NCBI RefSeq assembly: GCF_001429545.1
Contig: NZ_LMSP01000023.1
Location: 396,675-460,674, forward strand
Direction of reading: 5' to 3'
Source: Paenibacillus sp. Soil787
Lineage (GTDB): Bacteria > Bacillota > Bacilli > Paenibacillales > NBRC-103111
Length of the DNA: 64,000 bases
Shown here: piece after piece, positions 35,501 to 44,330 of the stretch
Position numbering within the stretch: the first letter of the stretch is position 1
Layout: every line of letters begins with the position of its first letter
Made by a program: the position numbers and the translations under genes
Notes under the pieces: model-generated
Told to the model about the DNA's origin: nothing
What the model saw: only the letters and a program-made list of their open reading frames with translations
Databases searched by the model: none

Positions 35501-37595
35501 TCATGGCACATTCGTCGGCATGTACTTTACACAAGGACGGATGAACATGCTGAAACCTCCTGTAAAAGCCAATACCAATTACATTCTTAAGCTTAAATAT
35601 AGTTCGGCCGCGAACAAAAAGGTCAATCTCGTTATCGACAATCAGCTGGTTCGAACGCTTGATTTGCCGGGAACAGAACCAAACGTCTATACAACCATCG
35701 AATATAACGTCATGATGCCTGCGGACATAAGCAACCTTGTGCTTTCCATCGTCAAGAGCAGCGATAATGTGTTCGCCTTCTTCGATTGGTTCGAGCTGAA
35801 AGAAGGCATCTTGGATGAAACACCTCAAGCCCTCTGGACGAATGTCATTCATTCCAGTACGAATATGTATTATTCCGCTCCAACCTTCGCTCTCGGCGCT
35901 AATGGCGCAAATCTTCATGAAACGACAACGCCGGGCGATTACACAGCTATGGGCTTTAAAGGGACGGGAATCCGTTGGTATTCCGATATTGAGTCATCTC
36001 TAGGCGAGGCTGATGTTTATATCGATGATGTCCTGCAAGCAACTGTGGATTTGAAAACAGCGAACACACAAGGCGCGAAGAAGGTTGTTTTCGAAAAGAC
36101 GGGTCTCCCTATGGCAAACCATATCATCAAAGTTGTCGCTAAAAGCGGCCGGATCATCCATCAATCGTTCGAGTTTTTGAGTTTGGAACGCCAGCCCTTA
36201 ACTCCAGGCCCCGATCTTGTCGTAACAGATCTTGGAACGGATCCAGCAGATCCGTATGCCGGGCAAACGGGAATTCGATTCTATGTCACAGTGAAAAATG
36301 TCGGTATTCTCCCAACCCCAGCCGGCAAAATAACCGGAGCCGTGTTTGGTTTGAACGGCGGTTCGTTTGGCTATACGGATACGTATAATCAATCCATCCC
36401 TGTAGGCGGCAGTGCAAAACTCTATACAAACGCAGGCGGTGAGAACGGATATTGGGAAGTTCCTAATGGAGAAGCCACCTACCAATTAAGCGTCAATATC
36501 AATGATATCGGCCGTTTCACTGAGATGGATCGCACGAACAATACAAAGGAGATTACTTTCCAGGTGAAAAAGCGGGATGTCACCCCTCCTGTGACAACTG
36601 CGACAGCGGACGGGGCAACTGGGGCAGGCACATTCAACAAACAAAATGTTCATGTCACTTTTACAGCGGTGGATCCAGCAGATGGCGAAGGAGTCAGACA
36701 AACGGATTACCGAATTCAAGGTGGAACATGGCAACCTGTCACAGCTCAGCCGGTCACCTTCAGTGATGAAGGAGTGCATCAAATCCAGTACCGCTCGATT
36801 GATATGACGAATAACGAAGAAGTGCCCAAAGATTTGGTTATAGGCATCGATAAAACGGCTCCTGCAACCGTGCACACATCATTAGCAGGGTGGCAGCACA
36901 CGCCGCAAACCGTCACATTAGCGGCTTATGATTCTTTGAGCGGTGTTGAGATGACCTTTTACATGCTCAATGGGGGAACTGCCATAGCCGGAACCTCGGT
37001 TACGGTAAACACTTACGGTGTAAACACGATACACTATTACAGCGTTGATTTGGCAGGCAATCAGGAAGCTAGTCATTCTGCGGAAGTACGCTTCGATCCG
37101 CAAGCACCTGAAATCAACATTGCCGGTCCTTTAACTGTATTTTGGACGGATCCGATTGTATTAAATGTTAGTATCACAGATGCTTTAAGTGGCGTGGCCT
37201 CATCTGTGGTCAAACTGGACGGTGCCGTTGTTAGCCCTAACATTAACCTCCAACCGCTCAGCTTGTGGATTGGCCAGCACACGATTGAAGTAACGGCAGC
37301 AGATAGCGCGGGCAATACGACGGTACGTACCTTTGTTTTGAAGGTGGTCATGGATCTCGATCATTTGGACGATCTACTCCGTTTACTATGGAATCTAGGA
37401 TATTTCCCAAATCAAAGCACTTACAACAGCTTGCAGAACAAGGTTGCTCAGCTCCAGAAACTGCTAAACCAAAGCCAGCTTAAAGATCAGACTATCTTTG
37501 ATGCTGTCATCAACGATGGCAAGTATACGGATAGTACGACCGCCAAGCTGCTTCAGGATGCCATTCTATACTTGCAGCAAAAGTCGGGGAAATGA
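32544..37595 (+). CDS. Large secreted multidomain carbohydrate-active protein
   Basis: 1683 residues with a signal peptide ending in an Ala run. Domains in order: PA14 (about 35-170), a linker/beta domain, a TIM-barrel-like catalytic region (about 450-830), fibronectin III (about 830-930), two carbohydrate-binding-like beta domains (about 945-1200), a CARDB-like domain (about 1205-1310), three Ig/OmpL47-like repeats, and a C-terminal FIMAH-like helical module. Candidate acid/base is Glu558 (LELDNEPG) and nucleophile Glu664 (MMSETGAND), 106 residues apart, as in clan GH-A. I cannot name the GH family or substrate. ATG 32544 follows GGAGG. The adjacent importer would take up its products. Confidence 0.85.
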   Translation: MRSLQKSKLLVSVLLSAIIASLFPFFPAHRAAAAAAGITQDYWNNVPGGKVEQIPVKTPPSGSRLLANFETPNNTGDLYGSRIYGFLTPPVTGGYTFWIAADDSSELWLSPDGDPAHKEKIASNTVFAKPREWEKSPTQKSVVIQLASGKRYYIEALHKENTSNDNLAVAWQGPGIAQQVIPGTYLTPYVLPDAPTNPVQDDTANTFGWTPIPGYPDVAAYEYSTDRGYTWQTVTTNPLQLDNINYTTGQIQVRLKETTAQPAGKILYSTAFYTLTTVEQPAPVYTTLWKIGLDNQLSTEFSDYKSTPVESFNLPSDWATRTDWSSVSKGLKLNRNGSMVITYNLAAIPEHGVQFSFRSLDAYVSVPQLAVFSNDTMAGLIQIVGLSGGNTTRKFKETYELYIPKEMLKVGSNELKLSLDRGLYAGTEGDEYHWFEWDYAKLEALGAPAAEPIHGRYIHLGTALVSHVLKDRDLQTMEVTKWLGLAYSGNVIRSSQFSREWLTALRDLNLAPVLLPFGAFIRDPELSSGVVPEKLKEYYNNLIAENGDLFEYLELDNEPGVFNNAFAADLALAKYVSEQKPLLNPWLKVVAPGWAYWPTKGIPDGWERDPAYRRQIEDYTDMTNGHSYTLSGISSGEGGAVVETLKTFPEYQGDGMAKPMMMSETGANDFHTDNNRYDTFTHRFASIFDRETRSTIGYLDYIMQHAAYFREYSLLKEDIEMKSADDAEAWINSSDPDETRLKVFRRLALAYSTHGKPLPYVYTNQSELAGKKAYFRAVDTSSLSVSATNAKSNKILLNFVNFETTPVTMNVHVTLPINAQYAAERFGAGNTYAAARSFATIDAASGAQLSETLQPGEAVQFILTPLEHLAPSKPTLQARAVSYKQIKLTWQPSTDNAEVAGYKLYDNGVLLAKLPKAVTRYSHQDVRPESAHSYTLIAYDDSGNESVPSDPLAISSLALPASPFTATSTGALHVEAEQTELEGVTHHGTFVGMYFTQGRMNMLKPPVKANTNYILKLKYSSAANKKVNLVIDNQLVRTLDLPGTEPNVYTTIEYNVMMPADISNLVLSIVKSSDNVFAFFDWFELKEGILDETPQALWTNVIHSSTNMYYSAPTFALGANGANLHETTTPGDYTAMGFKGTGIRWYSDIESSLGEADVYIDDVLQATVDLKTANTQGAKKVVFEKTGLPMANHIIKVVAKSGRIIHQSFEFLSLERQPLTPGPDLVVTDLGTDPADPYAGQTGIRFYVTVKNVGILPTPAGKITGAVFGLNGGSFGYTDTYNQSIPVGGSAKLYTNAGGENGYWEVPNGEATYQLSVNINDIGRFTEMDRTNNTKEITFQVKKRDVTPPVTTATADGATGAGTFNKQNVHVTFTAVDPADGEGVRQTDYRIQGGTWQPVTAQPVTFSDEGVHQIQYRSIDMTNNEEVPKDLVIGIDKTAPATVHTSLAGWQHTPQTVTLAAYDSLSGVEMTFYMLNGGTAIAGTSVTVNTYGVNTIHYYSVDLAGNQEASHSAEVRFDPQAPEINIAGPLTVFWTDPIVLNVSITDALSGVASSVVKLDGAVVSPNINLQPLSLWIGQHTIEVTAADSAGNTTVRTFVLKVVMDLDHLDDLLRLLWNLGYFPNQSTYNSLQNKVAQLQKLLNQSQLKDQTIFDAVINDGKYTDSTTAKLLQDAILYLQQKSGK

Positions 37596-37602
37596 ATAAG
37601 AA

Positions 37603-37655
37603 GGGGCATATCATCCATAGTCACTTGGATGATATGCCCCTTTACCCTTTTTTTT
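37603..37655 (+). terminator. Terminator of the polysaccharide locus
   Basis: A 16-bp near-perfect stem (GGGGCATATCATCCA with its complement) and a following T run, 8 bp after the stop codon. Confidence 0.93.
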
Positions 37656-37688
37656 ACTATACTATGTTAACCAAAATTCCCCAGAGAG

Positions 37689-37864
37689 GGAACGTCGATG
37701 CTCTATTTGGACGAAAACTACCAAAAATCATGAGGAAGAGGAACGACAGTGCGTTATTTCACGGTTTTTGCCTTTGGATCGTTCATTTTAGCCAAATAGC
37801 GTACCCACGTTCCCCCTAATTTGATTTCCAGCATAAACTTCCCAAAATAACGAATCGTCGTTCC
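37689..37864. repeat. Four-motif intergenic array, GGAACG family, copy B
   Basis: Forward motifs start at 37689 and 37740, inverse motifs at 37794 and 37845. The intervals are 51, 54 and 51 bp. It lies between convergent genes. The remaining gap up to 38108 holds a run of eleven A residues next to a weak stem (38015-38034) that may end the minus-strand operon; nothing else is seen. Confidence 0.87.
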
Positions 37865-38108
37865 TCTAACTAGTGGTATGGTGATTATTATTGCTCATAA
37901 TAGGCTCAAAATGCCCCCCAAGCTCCCCCAAGCAGACTTATCTACTTTTGGGAAATCCCCTTCTTTTCATACGAGTGTATATTCTGAATCTCGATGATCC
38001 ACTTCCGACTCACAAAAAAAAAAACTCAGGGTTGAGCAGCGCCATAAAGCAGTGCTATAACACGGGCCAGGATTCGCGTGCTCTGAGAAATGATACTTGT
38101 CACCCGAT

Positions 38109-39032
38109 CTATACGGACAATCGTTCCACTAATTGATGCGACTCTAGGACAAGGTCTCCACGGATGCTGCAGGCATTCGGATTGTTCAAGCTGTCTAGGA
38201 AATGCTGAACAACACCGGCAAAGCCCCTTCTTTCAAGCACCGTGTCCCAGCTGCCGAAGGAGCGCACGCGTGGCGCGGCGCCTTTTTCATAAAAAACGGC
38301 TGACTCTAGGTTCGTTACTTCTACCGATCGGCCGCTTCCGTGCAGCTCCACTTTTTCTAAATCAACACCTGCAAGTCTAACCATACTGTAATTGCCTAGT
38401 GAAGAGCCGAATGCCAACGTCCCTGACGCGTGGAGCAGTCTGCCTGCTTCATCGACTTGTTGGTTGTATGTACTCACTTCATAGGGGCTCTTTCCAAGCC
38501 ATAGCAAAAGGTCGAGCATGTGAATCAGGTCATCGTACAACGTCTCTTTGGCGCTATGACCTTGCTGCTTGATACGGTGCTTAACGGCTGAACACCAATC
38601 GAAGCCGCCTGCCTCCTGCAGCCATTGCTTTGCCTCCATATATAGGGGAGCAAATCTGCGGTTAAACCCCGCTGCCAGCAAAACACCTTTTCGCTCCGCA
38701 TAAGAAGCCATCTCCAAGGACTGTGCCCAATCGTAGGACAACGGTTTATCTACATAAACAGCTACACCCTGCTCTATACTTTTCATCGCCATATCGTAAT
38801 GGGTTGATGTCGGACTATGAACGAAAACGGCATCCAGCCCTTGTGCAAGAAGCTCATCTACGTTCGTTATCCCGTAAGGAATGCGATACTTTGCCTTCAT
38901 CCGTTCTACCGTCGCCGGGGCCCGGCTCATGATGCCTACGATCTCCACTTGCTCGTTGACCGATAAAAGAGGCAGATACACTTTTTGGGCAATATCACCT
39001 AGACCAATTAATCCAATTCTTTTCTTCGTCAC
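38109..39032 (-). CDS. Gfo/Idh/MocA family oxidoreductase
   Basis: A 307-residue protein. Rossmann motif IGLIGLGDIAQKVYLPLL, then VDKPLSYD (the EKP-type lysine) and a substrate domain. It is shorter than the two paralogs at 13-15 kb. The start is GTG, overlapping the stop codon of the MFS gene by 4 nt (GTGA), with GAGGAGTGAA upstream. It probably acts on the sugar or polyol imported by that transporter. Confidence 0.88.
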   Translation of the reverse strand: MTKKRIGLIGLGDIAQKVYLPLLSVNEQVEIVGIMSRAPATVERMKAKYRIPYGITNVDELLAQGLDAVFVHSPTSTHYDMAMKSIEQGVAVYVDKPLSYDWAQSLEMASYAERKGVLLAAGFNRRFAPLYMEAKQWLQEAGGFDWCSAVKHRIKQQGHSAKETLYDDLIHMLDLLLWLGKSPYEVSTYNQQVDEAGRLLHASGTLAFGSSLGNYSMVRLAGVDLEKVELHGSGRSVEVTNLESAVFYEKGAAPRVRSFGSWDTVLERRGFAGVVQHFLDSLNNPNACSIRGDLVLESHQLVERLSV

Positions 39033-40312
39033 AATGCTTCACTCCTCATCTGTTTTCCCAGAACCATACGTCCAACAACCAGTCCAAGTATAAATAAAAT
39101 AACGCCAACCGCCGTAGAAACACCATATATTTGCACCCACATCGGGGCATCTGTAATCAGGGCATATATTTTTCCGCCAAAAATCGGCCCCAAGAAAGCG
39201 GCAAAGCCGGTGATAGCTGAATAAGTAGCAATATACATCGGACGTTCGCTCTTCGGTGTATCGCCAATCGTAAACGTGAATACCATCTGATTAAACCCAC
39301 CGAGTCCAACGCCTAGAACGATATGAACGGCATACAGCACAACAATGGCTGGAAGGAAAGCAATCGCTCCCCATAATAAACAAGCTAACGCGATGATCGG
39401 TAAGGACCACAGCAGCAAGGTTTGAGCCGAGTAACGCACATTCAGATTACCCCATACATAGTAACTAGCCATCATGACCACGGTATGAACGACCGTAATT
39501 AACGAGACGGTTTCATAATTAATTTTCATCAGCTTGAGCATGACATAAGAGAAAAGCGGCACGGTTACCCCTTGCACGAATAAAAACACAGCCAAAAAGA
39601 GAATCGCTTTAAGAAAAGCGCGATCCTTCAACGGCTTCCCGATCATCCCTACCGGATTCGATGCCGTAGATGGCTCGAAAGGTGGATTCGGATATAAACC
39701 AAAGGCGAGTATATTTAAGACCACACAAACGCCGCATATAATAAATAAATAGTTAAAACCTTGCCCGCCTGGATATCGATCTAATATTTGTCCGCCAATG
39801 AAAAGAGCTAGAGAACTTACCCCGCCTAATATCGTGTTGCGAAGTCCAAAATATCGTCCTCGAATCGGACCTGGCACCGCATCGCTAATCAGCGAAGTCC
39901 AAACGATTCCACCCGCGGCATTTCCCAAATGAGCAGCCGTATAAAGCACAATATACATGACAACCCACAGATCTTTGGGAAATAAAAAAGGAATCAAGCC
40001 CACAGAGGTCCAGAGCAATCGGTGTGAGGAAGCAAATATGAGCAGCATCCGTTTGCGGTTTCTGAATTTTTGCATGACCACAGCCATCCCAATTTGAATG
40101 ATATTGACGACGGTTGTAATGGCCAACACTAAACCAATTTCGGTTGAAGTCGCTCCTAAATAAAGCAAATAACCCGTTAGAAACGGACCGCCAAGGAGCT
40201 GGAAAATAATAACCGCCGGGAATCCCTCCAACGTTGCGATGAGCAGACTTTTACGGTAGGAGGATACTTTTTTTCTGGGATTTCGTAAATAACCCGCAAT
40301 TTTCATTGCCAT
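39029..40312 (-). CDS. Major facilitator superfamily transporter
   Basis: A 427-residue protein with about 12 hydrophobic segments; MFS-like loop GPIRGRYFGLRNTILGG between helices. No substrate is evident; coupling to a Gfo/Idh gene suggests a sugar or inositol derivative. TGGAGG lies before ATG 40312. It is first gene of the pair. Confidence 0.88.
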   Translation of the reverse strand: MAMKIAGYLRNPRKKVSSYRKSLLIATLEGFPAVIIFQLLGGPFLTGYLLYLGATSTEIGLVLAITTVVNIIQIGMAVVMQKFRNRKRMLLIFASSHRLLWTSVGLIPFLFPKDLWVVMYIVLYTAAHLGNAAGGIVWTSLISDAVPGPIRGRYFGLRNTILGGVSSLALFIGGQILDRYPGGQGFNYLFIICGVCVVLNILAFGLYPNPPFEPSTASNPVGMIGKPLKDRAFLKAILFLAVFLFVQGVTVPLFSYVMLKLMKINYETVSLITVVHTVVMMASYYVWGNLNVRYSAQTLLLWSLPIIALACLLWGAIAFLPAIVVLYAVHIVLGVGLGGFNQMVFTFTIGDTPKSERPMYIATYSAITGFAAFLGPIFGGKIYALITDAPMWVQIYGVSTAVGVILFILGLVVGRMVLGKQMRSEAL

Positions 40313-40436
40313 ACTCGCCTCCAGATGTAATTCTTATGATGAATGACTGATCTTAAAGTTTCAAACTATAGGGCGCTTATGGTAAAATAGGAATGAGTAC
40401 CTATTCTATCATGTCAGGCGGGATCACCCAACTATT

Positions 40437-40994
40437 ATGAAACCAAAACATTTTGGTCTTATCACAAGCTCATTACTCTTTTTGACTTTCATTGTACTCT
40501 CTCTCATGTTCCAGTCAACCATTTATTTGTATATCGCCAGCGTATGTCCGCTCCTCATTGTTCCTTTCCTTCCCGATATTCGGTCTAATCAGTTCATTAA
40601 GCCGAATCAAGCTAAGGGTGCTGTAAGATTGATTACCATGGAGAATAAGGACAAGGCTGATTCTGGTTTTCTTGTTATCTTGTTTGAACCGGGGTATGTC
40701 AGATGGAAGCGTGGGAAACTCTTTTTCAATATGGAAGATATCATGAAAGATGTCTACATCAAGCCTGATCCCCTCGCCGCCGCAATGACGGTATTAAAAT
40801 ATGATCTATTTCAACATCGAAGTAAGAAAAATTGGATCGGCATTTCCTTAGCGCAGCTTGAACAGCGCACCGAACATCTCTCTTATACGACAAATGAAAT
40901 CAACCGTCTGGTCATTCGGATATCCGACGTGAATGAACTGCTTCAAAGGCCTGTTAATCAGTCTACTGCAGCTGGACAAAGTATCGGCGCCTAA
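40437..40994 (+). CDS. Hypothetical membrane-anchored protein
   Basis: A 185-residue protein with two hydrophobic helices in the first 50 residues (ITSSLLFLTFIVLSLMF and IASVCPLLIVPFL) and a soluble basic domain. No family recognised. It is divergent from the MFS gene and monocistronic. The ribosome-binding site is weak. Confidence 0.65.
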   Translation: MKPKHFGLITSSLLFLTFIVLSLMFQSTIYLYIASVCPLLIVPFLPDIRSNQFIKPNQAKGAVRLITMENKDKADSGFLVILFEPGYVRWKRGKLFFNMEDIMKDVYIKPDPLAAAMTVLKYDLFQHRSKKNWIGISLAQLEQRTEHLSYTTNEINRLVIRISDVNELLQRPVNQSTAAGQSIGA

Positions 40995-41055
40995 GAAAAT
41001 TAAAATTTTCATTCATCAGTGGTGCCGCAACGCGGCATGGAAGTCTTATCTACTC

Positions 41056-41137
41056 AAAAAATCACCCTGTCTTGAGTTATTACGCTATTCAACCTTCGTG
41101 GTTGGATGACGGTAACTCGATGATGGGTGATTTTTTT
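41056..41137. terminator. Extended 82-nt hairpin, probable bidirectional terminator
   Basis: AAAAAATCACCC pairs with GGGTGATTTTTT. Inside, TTGAGTTAT pairs with GTAACTCGA (with wobbles), and at the tip ATTCAACC-ttcgt-GGTTGGAT forms 8 pairs. It is far longer than an ordinary terminator. It lies between the gene at 40437 and array 41204. Confidence 0.75.
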
Positions 41138-41203
41138 GTGTGTTTATTGTTGGATAAACCCAGGTTTAGCTCATGATTGAGGGTAGCTTGTGCAAGAAAT
41201 GCT

Positions 41204-41396
41204 TAAGAGTCTCCAAAGGCTGTTATTTAGAGAAAATCGTGTGAAAGCCTCTAAATAAGAGTCTTTAAAGACTTCTATCCTCATCAGAGGACGCCGATTT
41301 CTACAATTCTTCTGTATATTAGAGCCTTTAGGGGCTTCTATTTGCTGCAAACACGCTTTTCGGGGCCAAATAAGAGCTCTTAAAGACTGCTATTTC
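41204..41396. repeat. Four-motif intergenic array, AGAGTCTTT family
   Basis: Four near-palindromic motifs of the form TAAGAGTCTTTAAAGACTTC start at 41204, 41256, 41319 and 41371. The intervals are 52, 63 and 52 bp. All four point the same way. They occupy the gap before pepA's 3' end; 41397-41486 shows nothing else. Confidence 0.82.
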
Positions 41397-41486
41397 ATCG
41401 ATCGTTGTTAAAAACTTAGCCATCCTACTTTGATCGAGCACTTCAACCACTTTTCCTACTTTAATCAACCTATAGCTCAGAAAAAA

Positions 41487-42995
41487 CTAGTTAAGTTCGT
41501 CCCCGCACAAATAGGATGCCAGTGTACGAACCATGACGCCTGTTCCACCTTTAGGTTCGATGCCTTTGGCCGACCATAACCAAGCCGTGCCGCCTGTATC
41601 CAGATGGATCCAAGGCGTTTCTTCGGCGAAGTATCCAATGAACAGACCTGCTGTAATAGCGCCTGCCCAGCGGTCGGATGAAGTGGCATTCTTGATATCG
41701 GCGACATCGCTTTTCAGCATGGCGCGATACTCTGGATAGTTTGGCAGCTGCCATAGTTTTTCTCCAGCCGCCGAGGCTGCTTGGAGCAGCGGCTTCAGAA
41801 ACTCGTCATCGTTCGTAACAGCGCCAGTCGCTACATCGGCGAAGCAGATTAAGATGGCTCCTGTTAATGTTGCAACATCAATCAGGCGATTCGCTCCAAG
41901 CTGCTTCGCGTAGGTCAAGCCATCGGCCAATATAATGCGGCCTTCCGCATCTGTATTCAACACTTCCACGGAATGTCCGCTGAGCATTGTCACGATATCA
42001 CCTGGACGATAGGCCGAGCCAGACGTCATGTTCTCCGCCGCAGGGATAACCACGATCAGGTTGACCTTCGGCTTCAGTTGACCGACGACGTGCAGGGCAC
42101 CGAGCAGGGTAGCGGCTCCGCCCATATCGCTGATCATTTCTTCCATGCCGTCGGGTTTCTTCATCGAGATTCCGCCGGTATCGAAGGTCACGCCCTTGCC
42201 GACGAGGCCCAGCACGTCGGCCGAATCTGGATCACCCTTATACTGCAGGGTGATCATGCGCGGCGGGTTGACGCTGCCTGCGCCAACCGCGGTAAGGCCG
42301 CCCATCCCGCGGGCGGCAATCTCGTGCTCGTCCAGCACTTCGCAGGCGAAGCCGTAGTGCTGGGCGAGCCGAACGGCTTCCTCTGCGATGGAAGCCGGAA
42401 TGAGCCTATTGCCCGGGAGGTTCGTGAGATCCCGGGCATAGTTCGTGCCCTCCGCAACCGCCTCAGCGGCTGCGATCGCCCCCTCCAGAAGCGCTGCATC
42501 CGCAGCCGCTTCTGTGAGCAGAACCGCCTGGCGCAGCTCCGCGCGCGCAGGCTCGTTCTTGCGGTACGCCGCGATGCGGTACGTACCGAGGAGCAGCCCT
42601 TCGGTCAGCGCCGAGGCGGCTGACCGGCTGTCGAACCCGCTTGGTAGCTTCAGCGCCAAGCGTTCGAACTGCAGCGCGAGCGCCTTGCGCGCTGCGAATA
42701 CCGCGGCTGCGCGCAGCGTATCGCGTGACGCTGCGGGGCCGAGCCCCGCAACGAACACGTACGCGTACGGCAGCAGCCCGTGGGTCGGCAGCGCCTCGAG
42801 CTCGCCTGAGGCGCCCATGAATAGGCCCTTTGCGCGCATGCGCTCAAGGGCCTGATCAAGCTGCGGCAGTCCCAGAACATTGTCCTGGCGCAGCTCAGCT
42901 TCACTTAGGCAGACGAGGATCGCGTCTGCCCCCGTCTCATTATCCATCAACGACGTAAATACACCCGTCGTTACATCTGTAATTTTATCAAACAT
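41487..42995 (-). CDS. pepA: Leucyl aminopeptidase, family M17
   Basis: A 502-residue cytosolic aminopeptidase. The dinuclear metal site is seen in LVGKGVTFDTGGISMKKPDG and in the signature NTDAEGRIILADGL. The N-terminal macro-like domain is about 160 residues and the catalytic domain follows. The length is normal. Codons between about 42140 and 42900 are much richer in G+C than the C-terminal third, although the frame is uninterrupted. Confidence 0.95.
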   Translation of the reverse strand: MFDKITDVTTGVFTSLMDNETGADAILVCLSEAELRQDNVLGLPQLDQALERMRAKGLFMGASGELEALPTHGLLPYAYVFVAGLGPAASRDTLRAAAVFAARKALALQFERLALKLPSGFDSRSAASALTEGLLLGTYRIAAYRKNEPARAELRQAVLLTEAAADAALLEGAIAAAEAVAEGTNYARDLTNLPGNRLIPASIAEEAVRLAQHYGFACEVLDEHEIAARGMGGLTAVGAGSVNPPRMITLQYKGDPDSADVLGLVGKGVTFDTGGISMKKPDGMEEMISDMGGAATLLGALHVVGQLKPKVNLIVVIPAAENMTSGSAYRPGDIVTMLSGHSVEVLNTDAEGRIILADGLTYAKQLGANRLIDVATLTGAILICFADVATGAVTNDDEFLKPLLQAASAAGEKLWQLPNYPEYRAMLKSDVADIKNATSSDRWAGAITAGLFIGYFAEETPWIHLDTGGTAWLWSAKGIEPKGGTGVMVRTLASYLCGDELN

Positions 42996-43020
42996 AAGTA
43001 CTTCTCCTTACCTTCAAGTA

Positions 43021-43080
43021 GATTCTGTTGTTTCTGTAGTTTCTGTTGTTCTATTGTTTCTATAGTTTATATAGTCTCTC
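43021..43080. repeat. TTTCTGTTG microrepeat ahead of pepA
   Basis: About six degenerate copies of TTTCTGTTG/TTTCTATAG in tandem, within the leader between the aldo/keto reductase stop and the pepA start. It may be a replication-slippage product. Confidence 0.5.
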
Positions 43081-43083
43081 AAA

Positions 43084-44097
43084 TTAATAAAAAGATGCGG
43101 CCTTCTGTACCACCGACTGCATCGGCAGCTGGTATGGGCACTTCTCTTCGCAAAGCGGTTTCTCTTTGCATGGATCATGGTCTGCACAGCCTACTATTCT
43201 ATCCTTTTGTCTTTGGAAAAATCCGTCACCCTTCGGCAGCAATCCGAATTTCTCTCTAAATCTACTGGCAATCATCACATCTGGTATTGAGATTTCGAGC
43301 GGGCATGAACAATAATTGCAGCGTCTGCAATCGTGTTGACCTAGCTCTATTGCCAATTGTTCCAGCTCCTGACGCTCCTCGTCTCCTACTTCCTGCTCCT
43401 GCGCAGCCAAGTTTTCTTGCACTTCCTTGATACTCACCATCCCAGAAATCGTCACATGCACGTCTTGACTGTATGGATAGCGAATGGCACGATCAACCGG
43501 TTGAATGAACCCGCCGGACAAAGGCTTCATCGCCACTTTCATTAAATCCATCTCTGTCGCTTTGGGGATCAGCTCATCAAGTGCAAACGGCTGTGCCAAA
43601 TTAAGATGAAACAAAATCTGCGAAAATTGCCCTTTGGCGATCCATTTCGCAAGTAAATCAGGACGGTGTCCGGAAATGCCGATAAATCGCACTTTCCCTT
43701 CCCGCTGAGCCTCGAGAGCAGCTTCATAGGCGCCGCCAACATCCATCGCTTTCTTAAACTCACTCACATAGTTCACGTAGTGAATTTGCAGTAGATCTAC
43801 ATGGTCTGTTTTCATACGAACCAAGCTTCGCTCAATCTCTGCTTTCGCCGTTTCGTAATCACGTGCCCCTGTCTTCGTCGCTAGAAAATATTCCTGTCTG
43901 CGATGGGAGATGCATTCGCCGATAATTTCCTCGCTGTTCCGGTATGCTGCTGCTGTATCGATATAATTAATGCCGTGATCCAAGGCGTAGTTCAATGCTT
44001 CTCTCGCTTGTTCTAGAGGTACACCTGGAAGATTCATAGCACCAAATCCAAGTGATGAAACGTTGTAGCCGGACTTACCGAAAGTTGAATATCTCAA
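43084..44097 (-). CDS. Aldo/keto reductase with C-terminal ferredoxin-like cysteines
   Basis: 337 residues. The N-terminal 280 residues follow the aldo/keto reductase barrel (SLGFGAMNLPG, YIDTAAAYRNSEE, FLATKTG). The C-terminus adds DCRRCNYCSCPLEI and further Cys (VGCADHDPCKEKPLCEEKCP), as in AKR proteins predicted to hold an [4Fe-4S] cluster. TTG 44097 lies 8 nt after GGAAGGAG, which is inside the longer frame, so TTG is taken as the start. Confidence 0.85.
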   Translation of the reverse strand: MRYSTFGKSGYNVSSLGFGAMNLPGVPLEQAREALNYALDHGINYIDTAAAYRNSEEIIGECISHRRQEYFLATKTGARDYETAKAEIERSLVRMKTDHVDLLQIHYVNYVSEFKKAMDVGGAYEAALEAQREGKVRFIGISGHRPDLLAKWIAKGQFSQILFHLNLAQPFALDELIPKATEMDLMKVAMKPLSGGFIQPVDRAIRYPYSQDVHVTISGMVSIKEVQENLAAQEQEVGDEERQELEQLAIELGQHDCRRCNYCSCPLEISIPDVMIASRFREKFGLLPKGDGFFQRQKDRIVGCADHDPCKEKPLCEEKCPYQLPMQSVVQKAASFY

Positions 44098-44248
44098 GCC
44101 AAAATCTCCTTCCAACTAAGAAAATCAATCATAATTGCGCTTACAACTATTGTAATACAACTCGGTCCTAGATGCCATGAAGTAGGTAATTGTAATCGCT
44201 ATCACAAAATTCAAAAACAGCAATCACACTTTACTAGCCATAAATGTA

Positions 44249-44313
44249 TTGACAATGAAAGTGATAATCATTATCATTCTAAACAGAATCGTGATTTTGA
44301 TAATCATTCTCAA
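44249..44313 (+). promoter_or_regulatory. Fur-controlled promoter
   Basis: TTGACA (44249) and TATCAT (44272) are spaced 17 bp. TGATAATCATTATCATT (44262-44278), a near-consensus Fur box, overlaps the spacer and -10. A second box, TTGATAATCATTCTCAA, lies at 44297-44313. Iron-loaded Fur would block this promoter. Confidence 0.9.
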
Positions 44314-44330
44314 TTATGAAAGGGGCCACT

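Noticed and set aside
41973..42623. Plus-strand ORF of 216 codons inside pepA
   Set aside because: His/Arg-rich antisense frame of the M17 gene, caused by high GC3.
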